Assembly (NCBI GenBank): GCA_039720395.1
Contig: CM077829.1
Location: forward strand, 23,019,955 to 23,083,954
DNA: 64,000 nucleotides
Direction of reading: 5' to 3'
From: Liquidambar formosana
Lineage: Eukaryota > Streptophyta > Magnoliopsida > Saxifragales > Altingiaceae
Part shown: in pieces, positions 1 through 10,195 of the stretch
Layout: every line of letters starts with the position of its first letter
Numbering within the stretch: the stretch's first letter is position 1
Translations under genes and position numbers: made by a program
The notes under the pieces: generated by a model
The model's database searches: none
Seen by the model: the letters and a program-made list of their open reading frames with translations, nothing else
What the model was told of the DNA's origin: nothing

Positions 1-166
1 ATTTATTTTATTTTTATATAAGGTTTCAATATTATTTTTGAAAATAATTTATTTATTTATGGGCTGTTTGGTTATTTAGAAAATTTTGGAAGAGAAATAT
101 TGTATTTTTCACAGTTGCTAGTGTGTTTGGTTGTTGAGAAATGGAGGGAGAGCTTACCTGGCAAAT

Positions 167-220
167 ATAGCAATAGCTCACCCTTATGCTATCTTTGGCA
201 CAAGGGTGAGCTATTGCTAT
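167..220. repeat. Perfect 19-bp inverted repeat (MITE-like hairpin)
   Basis: Bases 167-185 (ATAGCAATAGCTCACCCTT) are the exact reverse complement of 202-220, with a 16-base loop. Variants of the same words (AGCACA, TATAGCAATAGC, TAGCTCACCA) continue to about 310, and the block ends in GGAGATGCTCT. This looks like a decayed miniature inverted-repeat element; superfamily and outer ends are not determined. Confidence 0.5.
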
Positions 221-1605
221 TTTTAGCACAGGTTTTTAGCACACTATTGGAGCACCCCAACTTGTGCTAAATGCTATAATATAGCAATAGCACAGGTTAT
301 AGCTCACCACTGGAGATGCTCTAAACAGGAGCTCTTTAGCATGTTCTCTAGTCCTAGGTCCTTATAGGTAGGTGCAACACCTAATGGTACTAGATCTTCT
401 CAACTGCCTCCCGAGGCAGGCTCATCAGGCTCCATTCCATTTTATTTATTTATTTATTTTTTATCCCTTATAAAAGGCTATCCTCTTCTATTTTCCCTAG
501 GCTTAGAAGGCATTCTTCAAAGTGAGGGAGGAAGGACAAGGTCATGCTGTTGGAGAGTTCCTACATGTGTGGGCTCGTTCACTCCATGCAACTAGAGGTT
601 AATAATGAATATTTCTACCAATTGCAAAGGAGATCTCTTGGATGCAATTTCACAAACCGACTCAAAGATGGGTAATGTAGCACATATTTATGATTAGAAG
701 TTCTGGATCCATGACATGAGACGAAAAAATTAAGACAAAAAAATACGAATTCAAGTAATCCTTCACCTGTTTACTTCTTAGATCATACTCTTGATGATTC
801 TAAATTTCTAACATCGTTGTTAGATCTAGTATAGAGGCAAACTTTCTATCGCTTATGGAATCTGTGAATAGCTTGTTGAGGTCATTGTTGAAAGAGCTCG
901 GCTTTGGCTCCAAGGAGCCAACGAGTTTTATATTGACATAACAATTATAAGAGTTTAATATCTCTATACTTGTTGAATTGGAAAATTTAATCAGGTTGCA
1001 AACTTGAAATTCAATAAGTTAAGATTTAAAAGAAAATAAAATGTCAAATTTTGTTTGCATTTTTTTAAAATTCAAGAAAATAGTTGAAAATCCTAGGGGA
1101 AATTTTTTTTAAAAAATAGTTTTGTTATTATTAATTATAAAAGAGCCTCCTACATTTTAATACTTATCACATAAGTTGTGAATTATAAGCTTCAACAGAT
1201 TTTGACATTATTCCATTAGTTTATATATTTTTTCCTCTTATATTTTTGTAAACAATAACACTTCATATAGTTATCAATTTTGGTAAATTCACATTCAATT
1301 CAAAAAGAAGTATTTTTCCTAGGATAAGATCATACAAAATTTGTTGTTAAAGACCATTAACAAAAATAAAAATAAAAATGCAAGTCACTCAATGCCTCAC
1401 TTATTTAAATGTAAATATTATTACGACCATTTAAATTTCTCATTGAAATATATTCACCAACAAAATCTATGGGTAATAAAAATTACAGAAAAAAAAGTAC
1501 TATTAAGCATTATTTTATTGGTATATATGCACGTGTGCAATATCTAGTATCAACAAATGGAGAAAACTTATATATATCCGTGACATAACTAATGTGGTTC
1601 CATAA

Positions 1606-1677
1606 GCCAATGGAGTAAAGTGGGATTGTCAAAATATTTTTTAACCCCACAATCCCATTTACTTTGCTCCCATTGGC
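1606..1677. repeat. Imperfect inverted repeat (MITE-like)
   Basis: The left arm at 1606-1629 (GCCAATGGAGTAAAGTGGGA then TTGT) pairs with the right arm at 1649-1677 (ACAATCCCATTTACTTTGCT then CCCATTGGC) with a few gaps and a loop of about 20 bases. CCGTGACAT occurs on both sides as a direct repeat. Probably a small foldback or MITE remnant. Confidence 0.45.
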
Positions 1678-3327
1678 CCGTGACATCACGTGGCTATATC
1701 ACAATTACATGCAAGATTCCAACAAATGAGTATCAATGCTTCTCTATAAGCTTGAATCCTATAAGCTTAAATTTGAGATCGTTTACTCAACAAATAAGGA
1801 GAATGCTATTAGGGTATCATACTATCAGTCATTTTCAATATTAGTTACTCAACTAGGGTTTGGTAGATGTATATATGAGTCATGTGTAGCTCACATAACT
1901 AATTTCTATTATTGAAGTTAATGGGGCACGGACGAAGGGGCTAAGTTGTCAAGCACCCACAGTTCAGGGGCAAAGTGTTTGGTTTTGAAGATCATGGATG
2001 TTAATGGTCAGGCACTTCATAGTTGATGAGGGGTAATGTATAATTTGCCAATTAAAAAGGGGAAAAAAAATTAACCTAGATCTTTGCAAAAAAAAAAAAA
2101 AAATATGAATAAATGCAATAACAAATCTACAAGTATGTGTTCACTTTGTTCTCATATGATTATTCTGTTTCCAAAAGCCAAAGGTATATAGCCTTCCCAT
2201 TCCATTTCATTTCCTCTTGAAGTTCACCAAAAGAATGTATATCACATTCAAGGGCAGATGCACCACGGTGCATTCTGTGCACACATGCAATCACTCAAAA
2301 ATTTTATTTTATTTTTTAAAATTTAGATAAGTAATTTTATTTAAATTTATTAAAGTGCTTTAGCCCCCCATTGAGAAAAAAATGGTTAATTTTGAATAAA
2401 TTTGTTTACATTTTGATTAATTTTGGTTAAATTTACTAATGTACACTACTTTTGTGGATTATATAAAGATAAGGTTTAATTTGTGAATAGGTTTTTATGT
2501 GTAACAATTGAAAGGGACCTTGTCCCACATTGGGCAGGCGTGTTAGGGATGATATATAAGTAAAGTTTCACATCTCTAAAAGCCGCCTAGGTTTTAGAAG
2601 TATAGCGTACTTATCAACCTTGTCACACCCCATTTTTGCCACCTTAGCTAGGGTTTGTCATTGCATGTGTCTTTTTGTTTCCTTTTTGAGTCTAGTCTTT
2701 TGCATTGAGTTTCTAGGGTCCTAAGGATGGTGTGTATGAATTTTGGTTCAATTTGGAGTTGATCTTGAAGGTTAATAAGAACTTTTGTGACTTGAGGGGC
2801 ATAATCGTCTTTTTGATCACAAACTTTCCATTTGACCTTGAAATGATCTCCAAGTTGCTAACTGGAGTTCATATGGTTGCATTTGAGGTATTTGTGGGTT
2901 CAATTCGATGAATTGAAGGTTCGGGATTAGAATGGCTCAGCAAGGCTCAGGTTGGCTAAAAGACCTACTTCGGGTTAGCTCGAATTGGTTCATGATTTTC
3001 ACTCTATGACTACTTATTTGACCTTGATTGGTCTTAATTTCATCCCCAAATGTGTTTAGGGAGGTTGAATTTCGAATTGGAAAGCATTTGGTGCGATCCT
3101 ATGTGCATACCTAAGCTAAGCGATGGTGAGGCATAGCGGTTAACCACCTTTGTAGGGCCCAACCATGCAGCCGTGGCTAGGGTTTCTTTCCCTCAAGTGA
3201 CTCAAATTACATTCCCCTTCGAAACACGGTCGTTTTGGCTTTCGTTTCATCAAAATCGGAGTTCATTTGGGCCCTGAAACACATTTGGAAGCCGAAGGGG
3301 TCAAATATGGGCATAAGCTGACAGGGC

Positions 3328-3407
3328 CTCGGGTGACCACCCAGGCCTGGGCGGCTAGCCGCCTGGGCCCAGGCTGCTAGCCGCCCAGCCCCAGGTGGTC
3401 ACCCGAG
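3328..3407. repeat. 80-bp compound palindrome, LTR A copy
   Basis: The outer arms CTCGGGTGACCACC (3328) and GGTGGTCACCCGAG (end 3407) are perfect complements. Inside are CCAGGCCTGG, GCGGCTAGCCGC, GCCTGGGCCCAGGC and a second copy, GCTGCTAGCCGC. Word centres fall at about 3335, 3345.5, 3356.5, 3367.5, 3378.5 and 3400, that is on an 11-bp grid with one slot less clear. It lies 188 bp upstream of the TATA box and is the most GC-rich stretch of the LTR. Confidence 0.9.
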
Positions 3408-3594
3408 CCACTTTCCTTTTTTGAGCTTTGACACGGCTCCTTCCCTATTTCCTCGGATTTGCTCGCCTTTAGCCGCCATTTAACCCTAATTTCAGCTTTA
3501 TTTGACCTACTTGAGCCCCAAGGGAACCTCTAAGAGCCCTTGGATCAATCCCTAGGGTTTTAATCCCAACCATTGAGGGTTTTCCCTCAATCCC

Positions 3595-3600
3595 TATAAA
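3595..3600 (+). promoter_or_regulatory. TATA box of LTR A
   Basis: CCCTATAAATACCCCC is followed by CTTCAGCA. Equivalent TATAAATA(C/G)CCCC sequences occur at the same place in LTR B (24686), LTR E (53806) and, on the minus strand, LTR D (about 40098-40103), so this is very probably the core promoter for the genomic RNA. In LTR C the site is altered to TACAAATA. Confidence 0.75.
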
Positions 3601-5630
3601 TACCCCCTTATACTTCAGCAATAGGGGAGGCAATTTCTGAAGTGTGAGGCATGTGTGAGACTTGGAGGCTATGGCAGCCATCCTTAGGGTAGTTTAACCT
3701 AAACTTTGAGTGAGAGAGTGTGAGAGAAAGCTTGAAGGAGGGCTGGAGCATTGCTTGAAGGCGTGAAGGAAGGAACTCCCAGCAGTACACAAGAGAAGGA
3801 GGACTACCTACAGCAGCAAAAGGATACTTCACCATAGGTATTTCCCCCTTTCTCCTCTTCTCTCTTTTAAAGTTAGGGTTTTGCATAGAATAGGATGATT
3901 GCATATCAAAGCTGGTGTTTTTATCATGTCTTGATGCTTCCACTGGTATGTATGCATGTTTAGGATCATATTCATGGGCTGTTTAGTATGCTAGGATGCT
4001 ATTCCATGTGATTTACTGCATGTTTGGGACTTTAGGGTTTCTTAGGTGCTGAAAATGGTTTTCTGCATGAAATAACTTTTTTGCATATTAAAGCTTGTGT
4101 TTTTATTGTGTTTTGCTATTTCTATTAGTTAGTATACATGATTAGGATAATGTTCATGGGCTGTTTAGTATGCTAGGATGCTGTTCCATGTGATTTAATG
4201 CATGTTTGCAATTCTAGGGTTTCTCTTGTGCTGAAATTAGGTTTTTACTTAGAATAGCTGTATTTCATGTGCAAGCTTGTGTTTTTATCATGTGTTGATG
4301 CTTCTATTGATTAATATGCATGATTAGAATGATGTCCATGATGAGTTTTGCATGATTTAGAGTTATTTTATGTGTTTTTGAGCACAATTGTGATTCTAGG
4401 GTTTCATTCATCCTTGTATTAGGAAAGTTGCATATAGCATGATAGCTTAGGGTTTTTCTTTGTGTTTTCTTCATAATTGATATATATGTGCTGCATATTT
4501 GATAACTATGATATTTTTGAGCATTCACATAGTTGGCTTTAGGGTCTTTATGCATGTCATGGTTCTAGGATCAAATTAGGGTTTATTGTTGTTCACTATT
4601 TATGTTGTTTGCATGCTTAGTGGATGAACATAGGCTTTAATTCAATTCTGTCCAGATTTGTTTATTACCTTAAAAATGATATTTTTGCATTCATATAGTT
4701 GATTTTAGGGTTTTTTTGCATGTCATTGCATGTAGGGTTGAATTAGGGTTTTAGTTAGCTTATGATTCATGTTGTTGCATGACTTGTGGTTGATTTTAAG
4801 CCTTATTTCAATTCTGTCCAGATCTGTTATTTGTCCTTGATATGATATTTTGAGCATGTGTTAGCCCATGTTTGGGCATGATAATAGCTTGATTTGGAAT
4901 CTAGCTTGTTTGGTTGGTATTTTGGTATGTTTTGCATGGAAATTGCAGGTGCTTTGACAGGTACAACAGGTGCAACTACTCCACCAATGTGGGGTGGTTA
5001 TTTTGGCTATTGTAAGATGAAATCTTACAAATAAGGTAATTACCCTATGCAATAGGGTGGTTACTTTGACAGGTTGCTTTCGCTTAAGGTAAGTAGGGTA
5101 TGAGGGTGCCCCAATTCACCCTTCTTTCCTTCCTTTGAAACTTTCCCTTTCTCCCCCCCCCCCCAGGGTTGTTTCCAAATAGAGGGGTATGGTAGATTCT
5201 ATAGTTTCCTTTCAATAAAAAATACCTTTTAAATCAAGGTTTCCATCTTTATCAAAATTCCATATTTACTAAAGATCTTTTGAGAATCATTTATTTTGGA
5301 AACTTACCATGTTTTACTTGAAAGGAAACTTAGGGTTTACCATAGGCCTTGATTAGGTTATAACCCTATTCCCTTTCGAACTACGTGGACTTTGATCCAT
5401 GTATTTCCATACATGGTACGTAGGCGCTCCTCGTGAGGTTCAAGTCCACCCTAGGATACTAAGTATCCTAGGTTTTCTCCCCCCTCTTTCTTTTTCTGTT
5501 TTTCTTTGATTTACTTGATTATATGGATGAATGGATGAATGATACACATGCTGTCTTGTGATGATAACTGTTGATTTGTGTGTGATTAAGACTTTGATTT
5601 AGCCCAATTAAATTAAGAGACCGTTTAGGG

Positions 5631-5674
5631 CGATATGGGTGCCTATAGGCTTTGCCTAGAACCTTCCCATATCG
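5631..5674 (+). other. Conserved U5 hairpin, LTR A copy
   Basis: The 9-bp stem CGATATGGG / CCCATATCG encloses a loop beginning TGCCT and ending ACCTT; the sequence after it reads TAACTTAGCCTCCGAATCCC. LTRs B and C have TGACATGGG / CCCATGTCA at the same position, so stem changes are compensated. Confidence 0.7.
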
Positions 5675-5884
5675 TAACTTAGCCTCCGAATCCCCGATTT
5701 CTCTGGTTTCCAAAAGATCATTTGCCTTTCCATTTTTAAATATGGAGTCAATCTTTTGTTTTCCTAAAACAAAACTGTTTTTTAGGGTTTTCCTTATTTC
5801 CTTTAAAAAATAAGGTGGCGACTCCTTTTCCTTTTTCAAACCTAAAACCCCTCGTGGGCCTTAACTTTTTTAGGGTTCACAGAC

Positions 5885-5902
5885 TGGCGACTCCGCTGGG
5901 GA
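5885..5902 (+). promoter_or_regulatory. Primer binding site of element A
   Basis: TGGCGACTCCGCTGGGGA begins three bases after the LTR's terminal CA. The TGG start matches the CCA end of a tRNA. The same motif and the same 3-nt spacing are found after LTRs C, E and H. I do not assign the tRNA species. Confidence 0.8.
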
Positions 5903-6628
5903 TTTGTGGGCTAGACTCTACACAATTTGATTGGGCTAAGTTAATTTCTTTTGTTTAATTAAAATCAATCACATTGCATTCGCTTGATTGTGTGCTTTCA
6001 TTTATTGCATTGTGTGCGCAAACTCTTGCATGTTAGGATCGATGTCCCTTGCCACTGACGGGCCTAGCCTCAACCTTGGTTTTCCTGATTCCATGAGTTG
6101 GGGCGAAAGCTCTCAACCTCTCTTGCCAAGTACCCTTGGGCTTGCCCTTGGGTATATTAAATGAGTTAATCACGTACTGCTGGACCCACGCGGCGTTCCT
6201 GATGCCACATGTGGTTAGGTATAAAGATTGCTCAAGCAAGTGAAGGACCCCAGCCTACCCTTATCATTAGTCCATATAGACAGACTTGTAGGACACTATG
6301 GTTTCACCCTTATGCACCCACATTGTTTGTAATGATATCATGACCATGTTTGTGATGTGCTTAATGGAAAAATTAATAGAGGACCTTTGCACCCTATATC
6401 CTTAATACGTACCTTTCGCCCATGACCCTTGTAAAGGTGATTGGATTAAAAGGGACTAATTGAGTATATATGGCGTGAGGTCATTGAGACAAATATGGAA
6501 GCCTAGGACATACCCTTAGGATGAGAGACTGATTGTTCCCTTTCTTAGAGGAGTGAGAAGACGTACTGGCTTGGATCCGCGACCAGCAAGGGCACTTAGT
6601 GAAGATTGATTCTACCAACCAGTCAGAC
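5903..6628 (+). other. Untranslated leader of element A
   Basis: This runs from the PBS to the first gag ATG. It matches the leaders of elements C and E over several blocks, including GATGCCACAT, GTTAGGTATAAAGATT and a run around GGGTATATTAAATGA. No sense ORF is seen. It would hold the packaging and dimerisation signals, which I cannot localise. A conserved antisense open frame inside it is listed separately. Confidence 0.6.
6033..6239 (-). CDS. Small antisense ORF in the leader, conserved among elements A, C and E
   Basis: A 68-codon frame opposite the leader (begins MLEQSLYLTTCGIRNAAWVQ). The same frame is open in element C (32734-33003, 89 codons) and partly in E (55496-55711, 71 codons), with shared words such as SFNIPKG, QERL, FAP and GIRKTKV, and a gap of whole codons between A and C. 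No recognised domain. It may simply reflect nucleotide conservation of the leader, so coding status is weak. Confidence 0.25.
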   Translation of the reverse strand: MLEQSLYLTTCGIRNAAWVQQYVINSFNIPKGKPKGTWQERLRAFAPTHGIRKTKVEARPVSGKGHRS

Positions 6629-9600
6629 ATGGCCGATGAAGCAACTAGTGAAGGGGGTTTTGATGTTGAGACTTGTTTGAAGGCTATCATGACCAAACTT
6701 GATTACACTACTGATGTATCCGAGAGAGCATTGAAAATGGCCCAAGATATCCAACATAAGATGTCCGAACCCGAACAGAATAATGGCCGTACCCCGGGGG
6801 ATAACACCGAAAATGGGACCCAGTCTGGAGAAGGCACTAAGACCAATGATGGGGGAAGCACTCAACCCAAAGGGAATGAATCACCTGAAGTTTTTAACCT
6901 AGAAGGGGGAAGTAAGGGGAAGACCTCTGATACAGACTCTATGTTGGCTAGTAAGGTAGAAGCCTTGGAGAGAACTATAAAGGGAATCTGTAGGACAGAT
7001 GACATGGTGGATGTACGTACCCTATCTTTGTTCCCTCAAGTTCGTATTCCACTACAATTCAAGATGCCCGAATTAGAAAAGTTTGATGGAACGGGTTGCC
7101 CCAAGACCCATTTGAAAATGTATGTACGAGCTATGCACCCTCGAGGAGCAACAGATGAACTCTTGGCCCAAATGTTCCATGAAACCCTCGCCACTTCTGC
7201 TTTAAAATGGTTCCTAGCCTTGGATGAGAATAGAACCCGGACTTGGGAGGACATATGTAATGAGTTTTCAGAGCACTACAAGTACAACACTGAGGTGGAT
7301 GTCACAAGAAGGGACCTAGAGACCACAAAACAAGGGGCTAATGAGACCTTTTCCGCTTTCATTACAAGGTGGAGGCAAAAGGCCTCGAGAATGGCAGATA
7401 GACCGAATGAGGAAGATCAGATTCAGTTGGTGGTTAAGAACCTATTGCCGGTGTATCACAAGCACCTCTTTGCTCACTACTTCCCTAATTTCAAGGCTCT
7501 TATAGGAGCAGGTACACAAGTTGAGGATGCCATTGCCGATGGGTCAATCAAGACAGAAGAAGTCCAAAAGAGCCGCAGGCCGAACTTTGCTGGGAAAAAC
7601 AATGCCGAGGTCAATGCTATTGCCCAACCCATTCAACCTATCTCCCTAAATGACACCAACCCACCTCGCCAATTCACTGAGCTGCATATGCCACTTGAGA
7701 AAGTACTTGAAAAGCTAAAAAGTCGAGGCCTGTTGAAACCTCTCGACCCAAGACCACCACCAAATCCATTGCCCAAGAGCTACAATGAGAATGAATACTG
7801 CAAATTCCACCAAGCCAAAGGCCACTCAACCAACCGTTGCTATCGCCTTAGGCATGAGATCCAAGACTTACTTGACAAGCAAATCATCTCACCACCAACT
7901 CCACCAAATCGCCCAAATGTCACTCAAAATCCACTTCCCTCTCATAATTCATCCAACTCCATAAATGCCATTGAAGCCGACCCATCTCGACCTTGCCTAC
8001 CCATAAGACAATATACCCTGTTACCCATGTCCTTGACCCAAGCCTTTCACCAATGCTGTAACCAAGGCCTTATCATACCTCACCTTCCAAAGCCAAGACC
8101 CCAAACACCCCATCAATATTGCCAATACCATGGTATACCCGGCCATGACACTGATGACTGTGCTATGTTGAGAAAGGTCGTTCAAGACCTCATTGATCAA
8201 AAGACCCTACAATTGCCAAAGAAGTCCATCCAACAGCAGTTGAAAGAAAGGTATGAAGCAGGAGACCCTCAAGTGGGGTTATTGGGAGAACCTTCGGGGA
8301 AATTTGATTACTATGTGCTTTATCCTGATCCATTGCCAAGTGAGCCCATAATTCCCACTGGTTGGGATGATATACCTGAAGAGGTGCAGATGGAGGACAT
8401 TGACATGATTGAATGGGATGACCTGATGGGTGACACAAATGAAGTTGATGACATATGGGCTAGTGATGAAGAAATAGACCACATGACAAGAGGGGGCCGC
8501 CATTTCAAGCCTCCGCACTTGGAATCTGATAATCCACTGGGTGAGTTAGATAAGCGCCTTGATGTGCAAGAAGAAGAGGACGAAGTACTCCGACAATTGA
8601 AGAAGACCAATGCCAATATCACCATCTGGGGCTTGCTTATGGCCTCTCACAAGCATAGACAGACAGTGTTGAAGTTGTTAAATCAGATACAGGTTCCGGT
8701 GGATTTGTCTCCTGAGGGATTGGTGAATCTAGTAAACCCTGCTCCGAAGAATTCCACTATAGTATTCACAGAGGCGGACTTACCTAAGAGTGGGCCAAGC
8801 CACTCCCAAGCCTTGCATATAACTGTTGATACCATGGGGAAGAGAGTTCCTACGGTCTTGATTGATAATGGTTCCGCGTTGAATGTATGTCCCTTGAGAA
8901 CTGCAACTGTTTTGGGCTTGGGGCCCACTGATTTCACTCCATCTGGGCAGACAATGAGGGCGTATGATAATACCCGTAGAGAAGTAATTGGGGTGATCAC
9001 TCTACCTTTAATCATGGGACCCACGGAGTTCAGAGTAGAGTTTCAAGTCCTGGATGTGCCGTCTTGTTTTAATCTATTATTGGGAAGGCCTTGGATTCAT
9101 CCCGCTGGGGCTGTACCATCATCATTGCATCAAAAGGTAAAGTTCCCACATGAGGGAGCCATTGTCACACTTCAAGGGGATTATGATTTAAAAATGGCGG
9201 GAGTACCTGTATGTGAAATAAAACCAGAATCAGTTGAGATACCCTTGACGGGGTTTGAGTATGTGCAATGCATTGAAAAGGAGTTGGAAAAGGAAGAATT
9301 GATACCCCTTGACCATTGTCCCCATGGTAATTTACATGTTGGTGAGATAATGCGGAAAATGAATTTCTTCCCGGGTATGGGCCTAGGGCGTCGCCAACAA
9401 GGAATTCCCCACTCTGTTCAAAGTCGGGTTGTTTCCTACACTTTTGGGTTAGGATATGAGCCCACTAAGAATGACTATGCAGAAATGACAAGGAGGAATA
9501 AGGAGAAGGGAAAAGCTAGAGCAGAAGGAAGGGTGCCAGACTTTAAGATTCCACCATACAGGCCGACTCTGAATGGCTATTTCATCAAGGAGGGGGATGA

Positions 9601-10195
9601 CTTCCTGTACTGTGGGTTCCCAGAGCCTATGTTCAATCCAACAACCAAGATCAGAATCCCAGGATTTGAGATTTTCTTCACCGAGTGGTATCCAATCACC
9701 GCTGAAATGGTGGATGATGAAGCCATCAATGACAGTTATTGGGAGAAGAAAGAAGAAGATTGGGTGGAGCACATGGATTCTGAAACCATGGTCACTTTGT
9801 TCCAAGACATGGTCCTTACCATAGGGTTTGAAGGTGTACAAGAGGAAGAGCCATCACACTATTGCACTTTTTACCCAAGTTCTGATCCAGCATTGGCAGA
9901 TAAGGATTTTTGTGACAAGTACTTTACAGATGGGCCGAATCCTCAGAGCTTGACAAGTTGGTACAATTCTGTGGGAAAGAAGAAAGAAGACTGGGTGGAG
10001 CACATGGATTCTGAAACCATGGTCACCATGTTCCAAGATATGGTTCTTACTTTGGGGGAGTCAGCAACAGAAGATTGCCAAGATTCGTCAATTCACCATG
10101 CAACCATGCCACTTCACAATTGGTACCTAGAAGATGGAGCCATTGCAGAGATCCTTGAAGAGGAAGATCATGACCTGCCTGATAGTAGCTTGTAG
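6629..10195 (+). CDS. gag-pro: Gag-protease polyprotein of element A
   Basis: Gives the capsid/nucleocapsid and the aspartic protease of the retrotransposon. I start at ATG 6629 (MADEATSEGG) because elements C and E start at the same MADE; the open frame extends upstream only to a GTG. About 1188 residues. Seen in order: a retrotransposon gag domain, about residues 140-290 (LPEL-like entry, WFLALDE, FSEHYKYNTEVDV, RWRQKASRM, HKHLFAHYF); two CxxHx4GHx4C-like zinc motifs near 390-410 (YCKFHQAKGHSTNRC) and 495-515 (YCQYHGIPGHDTDDC); a protease with the active-site loop LIDNGSALNVCP near 745, DNGS instead of the usual DTG/DSG; and a G-patch-like stretch near 910 (FFPGMGLGRRQQG). An acidic C-terminal tail contains an internal duplication. 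The frame is intact, unlike C and E. Its TAG stop would be removed by the proposed intron at 10192. Confidence 0.88.
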   Translation: MADEATSEGGFDVETCLKAIMTKLDYTTDVSERALKMAQDIQHKMSEPEQNNGRTPGDNTENGTQSGEGTKTNDGGSTQPKGNESPEVFNLEGGSKGKTSDTDSMLASKVEALERTIKGICRTDDMVDVRTLSLFPQVRIPLQFKMPELEKFDGTGCPKTHLKMYVRAMHPRGATDELLAQMFHETLATSALKWFLALDENRTRTWEDICNEFSEHYKYNTEVDVTRRDLETTKQGANETFSAFITRWRQKASRMADRPNEEDQIQLVVKNLLPVYHKHLFAHYFPNFKALIGAGTQVEDAIADGSIKTEEVQKSRRPNFAGKNNAEVNAIAQPIQPISLNDTNPPRQFTELHMPLEKVLEKLKSRGLLKPLDPRPPPNPLPKSYNENEYCKFHQAKGHSTNRCYRLRHEIQDLLDKQIISPPTPPNRPNVTQNPLPSHNSSNSINAIEADPSRPCLPIRQYTLLPMSLTQAFHQCCNQGLIIPHLPKPRPQTPHQYCQYHGIPGHDTDDCAMLRKVVQDLIDQKTLQLPKKSIQQQLKERYEAGDPQVGLLGEPSGKFDYYVLYPDPLPSEPIIPTGWDDIPEEVQMEDIDMIEWDDLMGDTNEVDDIWASDEEIDHMTRGGRHFKPPHLESDNPLGELDKRLDVQEEEDEVLRQLKKTNANITIWGLLMASHKHRQTVLKLLNQIQVPVDLSPEGLVNLVNPAPKNSTIVFTEADLPKSGPSHSQALHITVDTMGKRVPTVLIDNGSALNVCPLRTATVLGLGPTDFTPSGQTMRAYDNTRREVIGVITLPLIMGPTEFRVEFQVLDVPSCFNLLLGRPWIHPAGAVPSSLHQKVKFPHEGAIVTLQGDYDLKMAGVPVCEIKPESVEIPLTGFEYVQCIEKELEKEELIPLDHCPHGNLHVGEIMRKMNFFPGMGLGRRQQGIPHSVQSRVVSYTFGLGYEPTKNDYAEMTRRNKEKGKARAEGRVPDFKIPPYRPTLNGYFIKEGDDFLYCGFPEPMFNPTTKIRIPGFEIFFTEWYPITAEMVDDEAINDSYWEKKEEDWVEHMDSETMVTLFQDMVLTIGFEGVQEEEPSHYCTFYPSSDPALADKDFCDKYFTDGPNPQSLTSWYNSVGKKKEDWVEHMDSETMVTMFQDMVLTLGESATEDCQDSSIHHATMPLHNWYLEDGAIAEILEEEDHDLPDSSL
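9751..10055 (+). repeat. Internal duplication in the gag C-terminal tail
   Basis: EDWVEHMDSETMVT followed by FQDMVLT occurs twice, at about 9766-9822 and 9997-10053, separated by unique sequence. Elements C and E have one copy only, so the duplication arose in the A lineage and stayed in frame. Confidence 0.75.

Larger units (their letters stand above)
1..2620. other. AT-rich non-coding flank of element A
   Basis: No credible coding region is seen. The stretch is AT-rich, with homopolymer runs and two short inverted repeats listed separately. Around 2510-2600 there is a TTGTCCCACATTGGG-type stretch resembling sequence common in small plant LTR elements (TRIM-like), but I could not find paired ends. 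Element A begins at 2621; the five bases before it (AACCT) would be its target duplication, which cannot be confirmed because the 3' LTR is truncated. Confidence 0.6.
2621..5881 (+). repeat. 5' LTR of element A (3261 bp)
   Basis: It begins TGTCACACCCCATTTTTGCC and ends GGGTTCACA, giving TG...CA termini; a PBS follows after three bases. The same start recurs at 20471 (3' LTR) and, inverted, at 41076 (LTR D). Landmarks in order: an 80-bp palindrome at 3328-3407, a TATA box at 3595, a region with many TTAGGGTTT-like words and TGCATG, a U5 hairpin at 5631-5674, and a second PBS-like core (GGTGGCGACTCC) at 5814-5825, inside the LTR and about 70 bp before the real PBS. ORFs inside are incidental. 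Confidence 0.9.

Noticed and set aside
2281..2460. Possible hAT or LINE remnant (GCTTTAGCCCCCC, AT-rich tail)
   Set aside because: Only short suggestive words; no terminal repeats or coding sequence.
3469..3943. Minus-strand ORFs of 70 and 111 codons in LTR A (and matching ones in LTR D, 39907-40252)
   Set aside because: They lie in the LTR around the transcription start and recur only because the LTRs are homologous; no domain and frames differ between copies.
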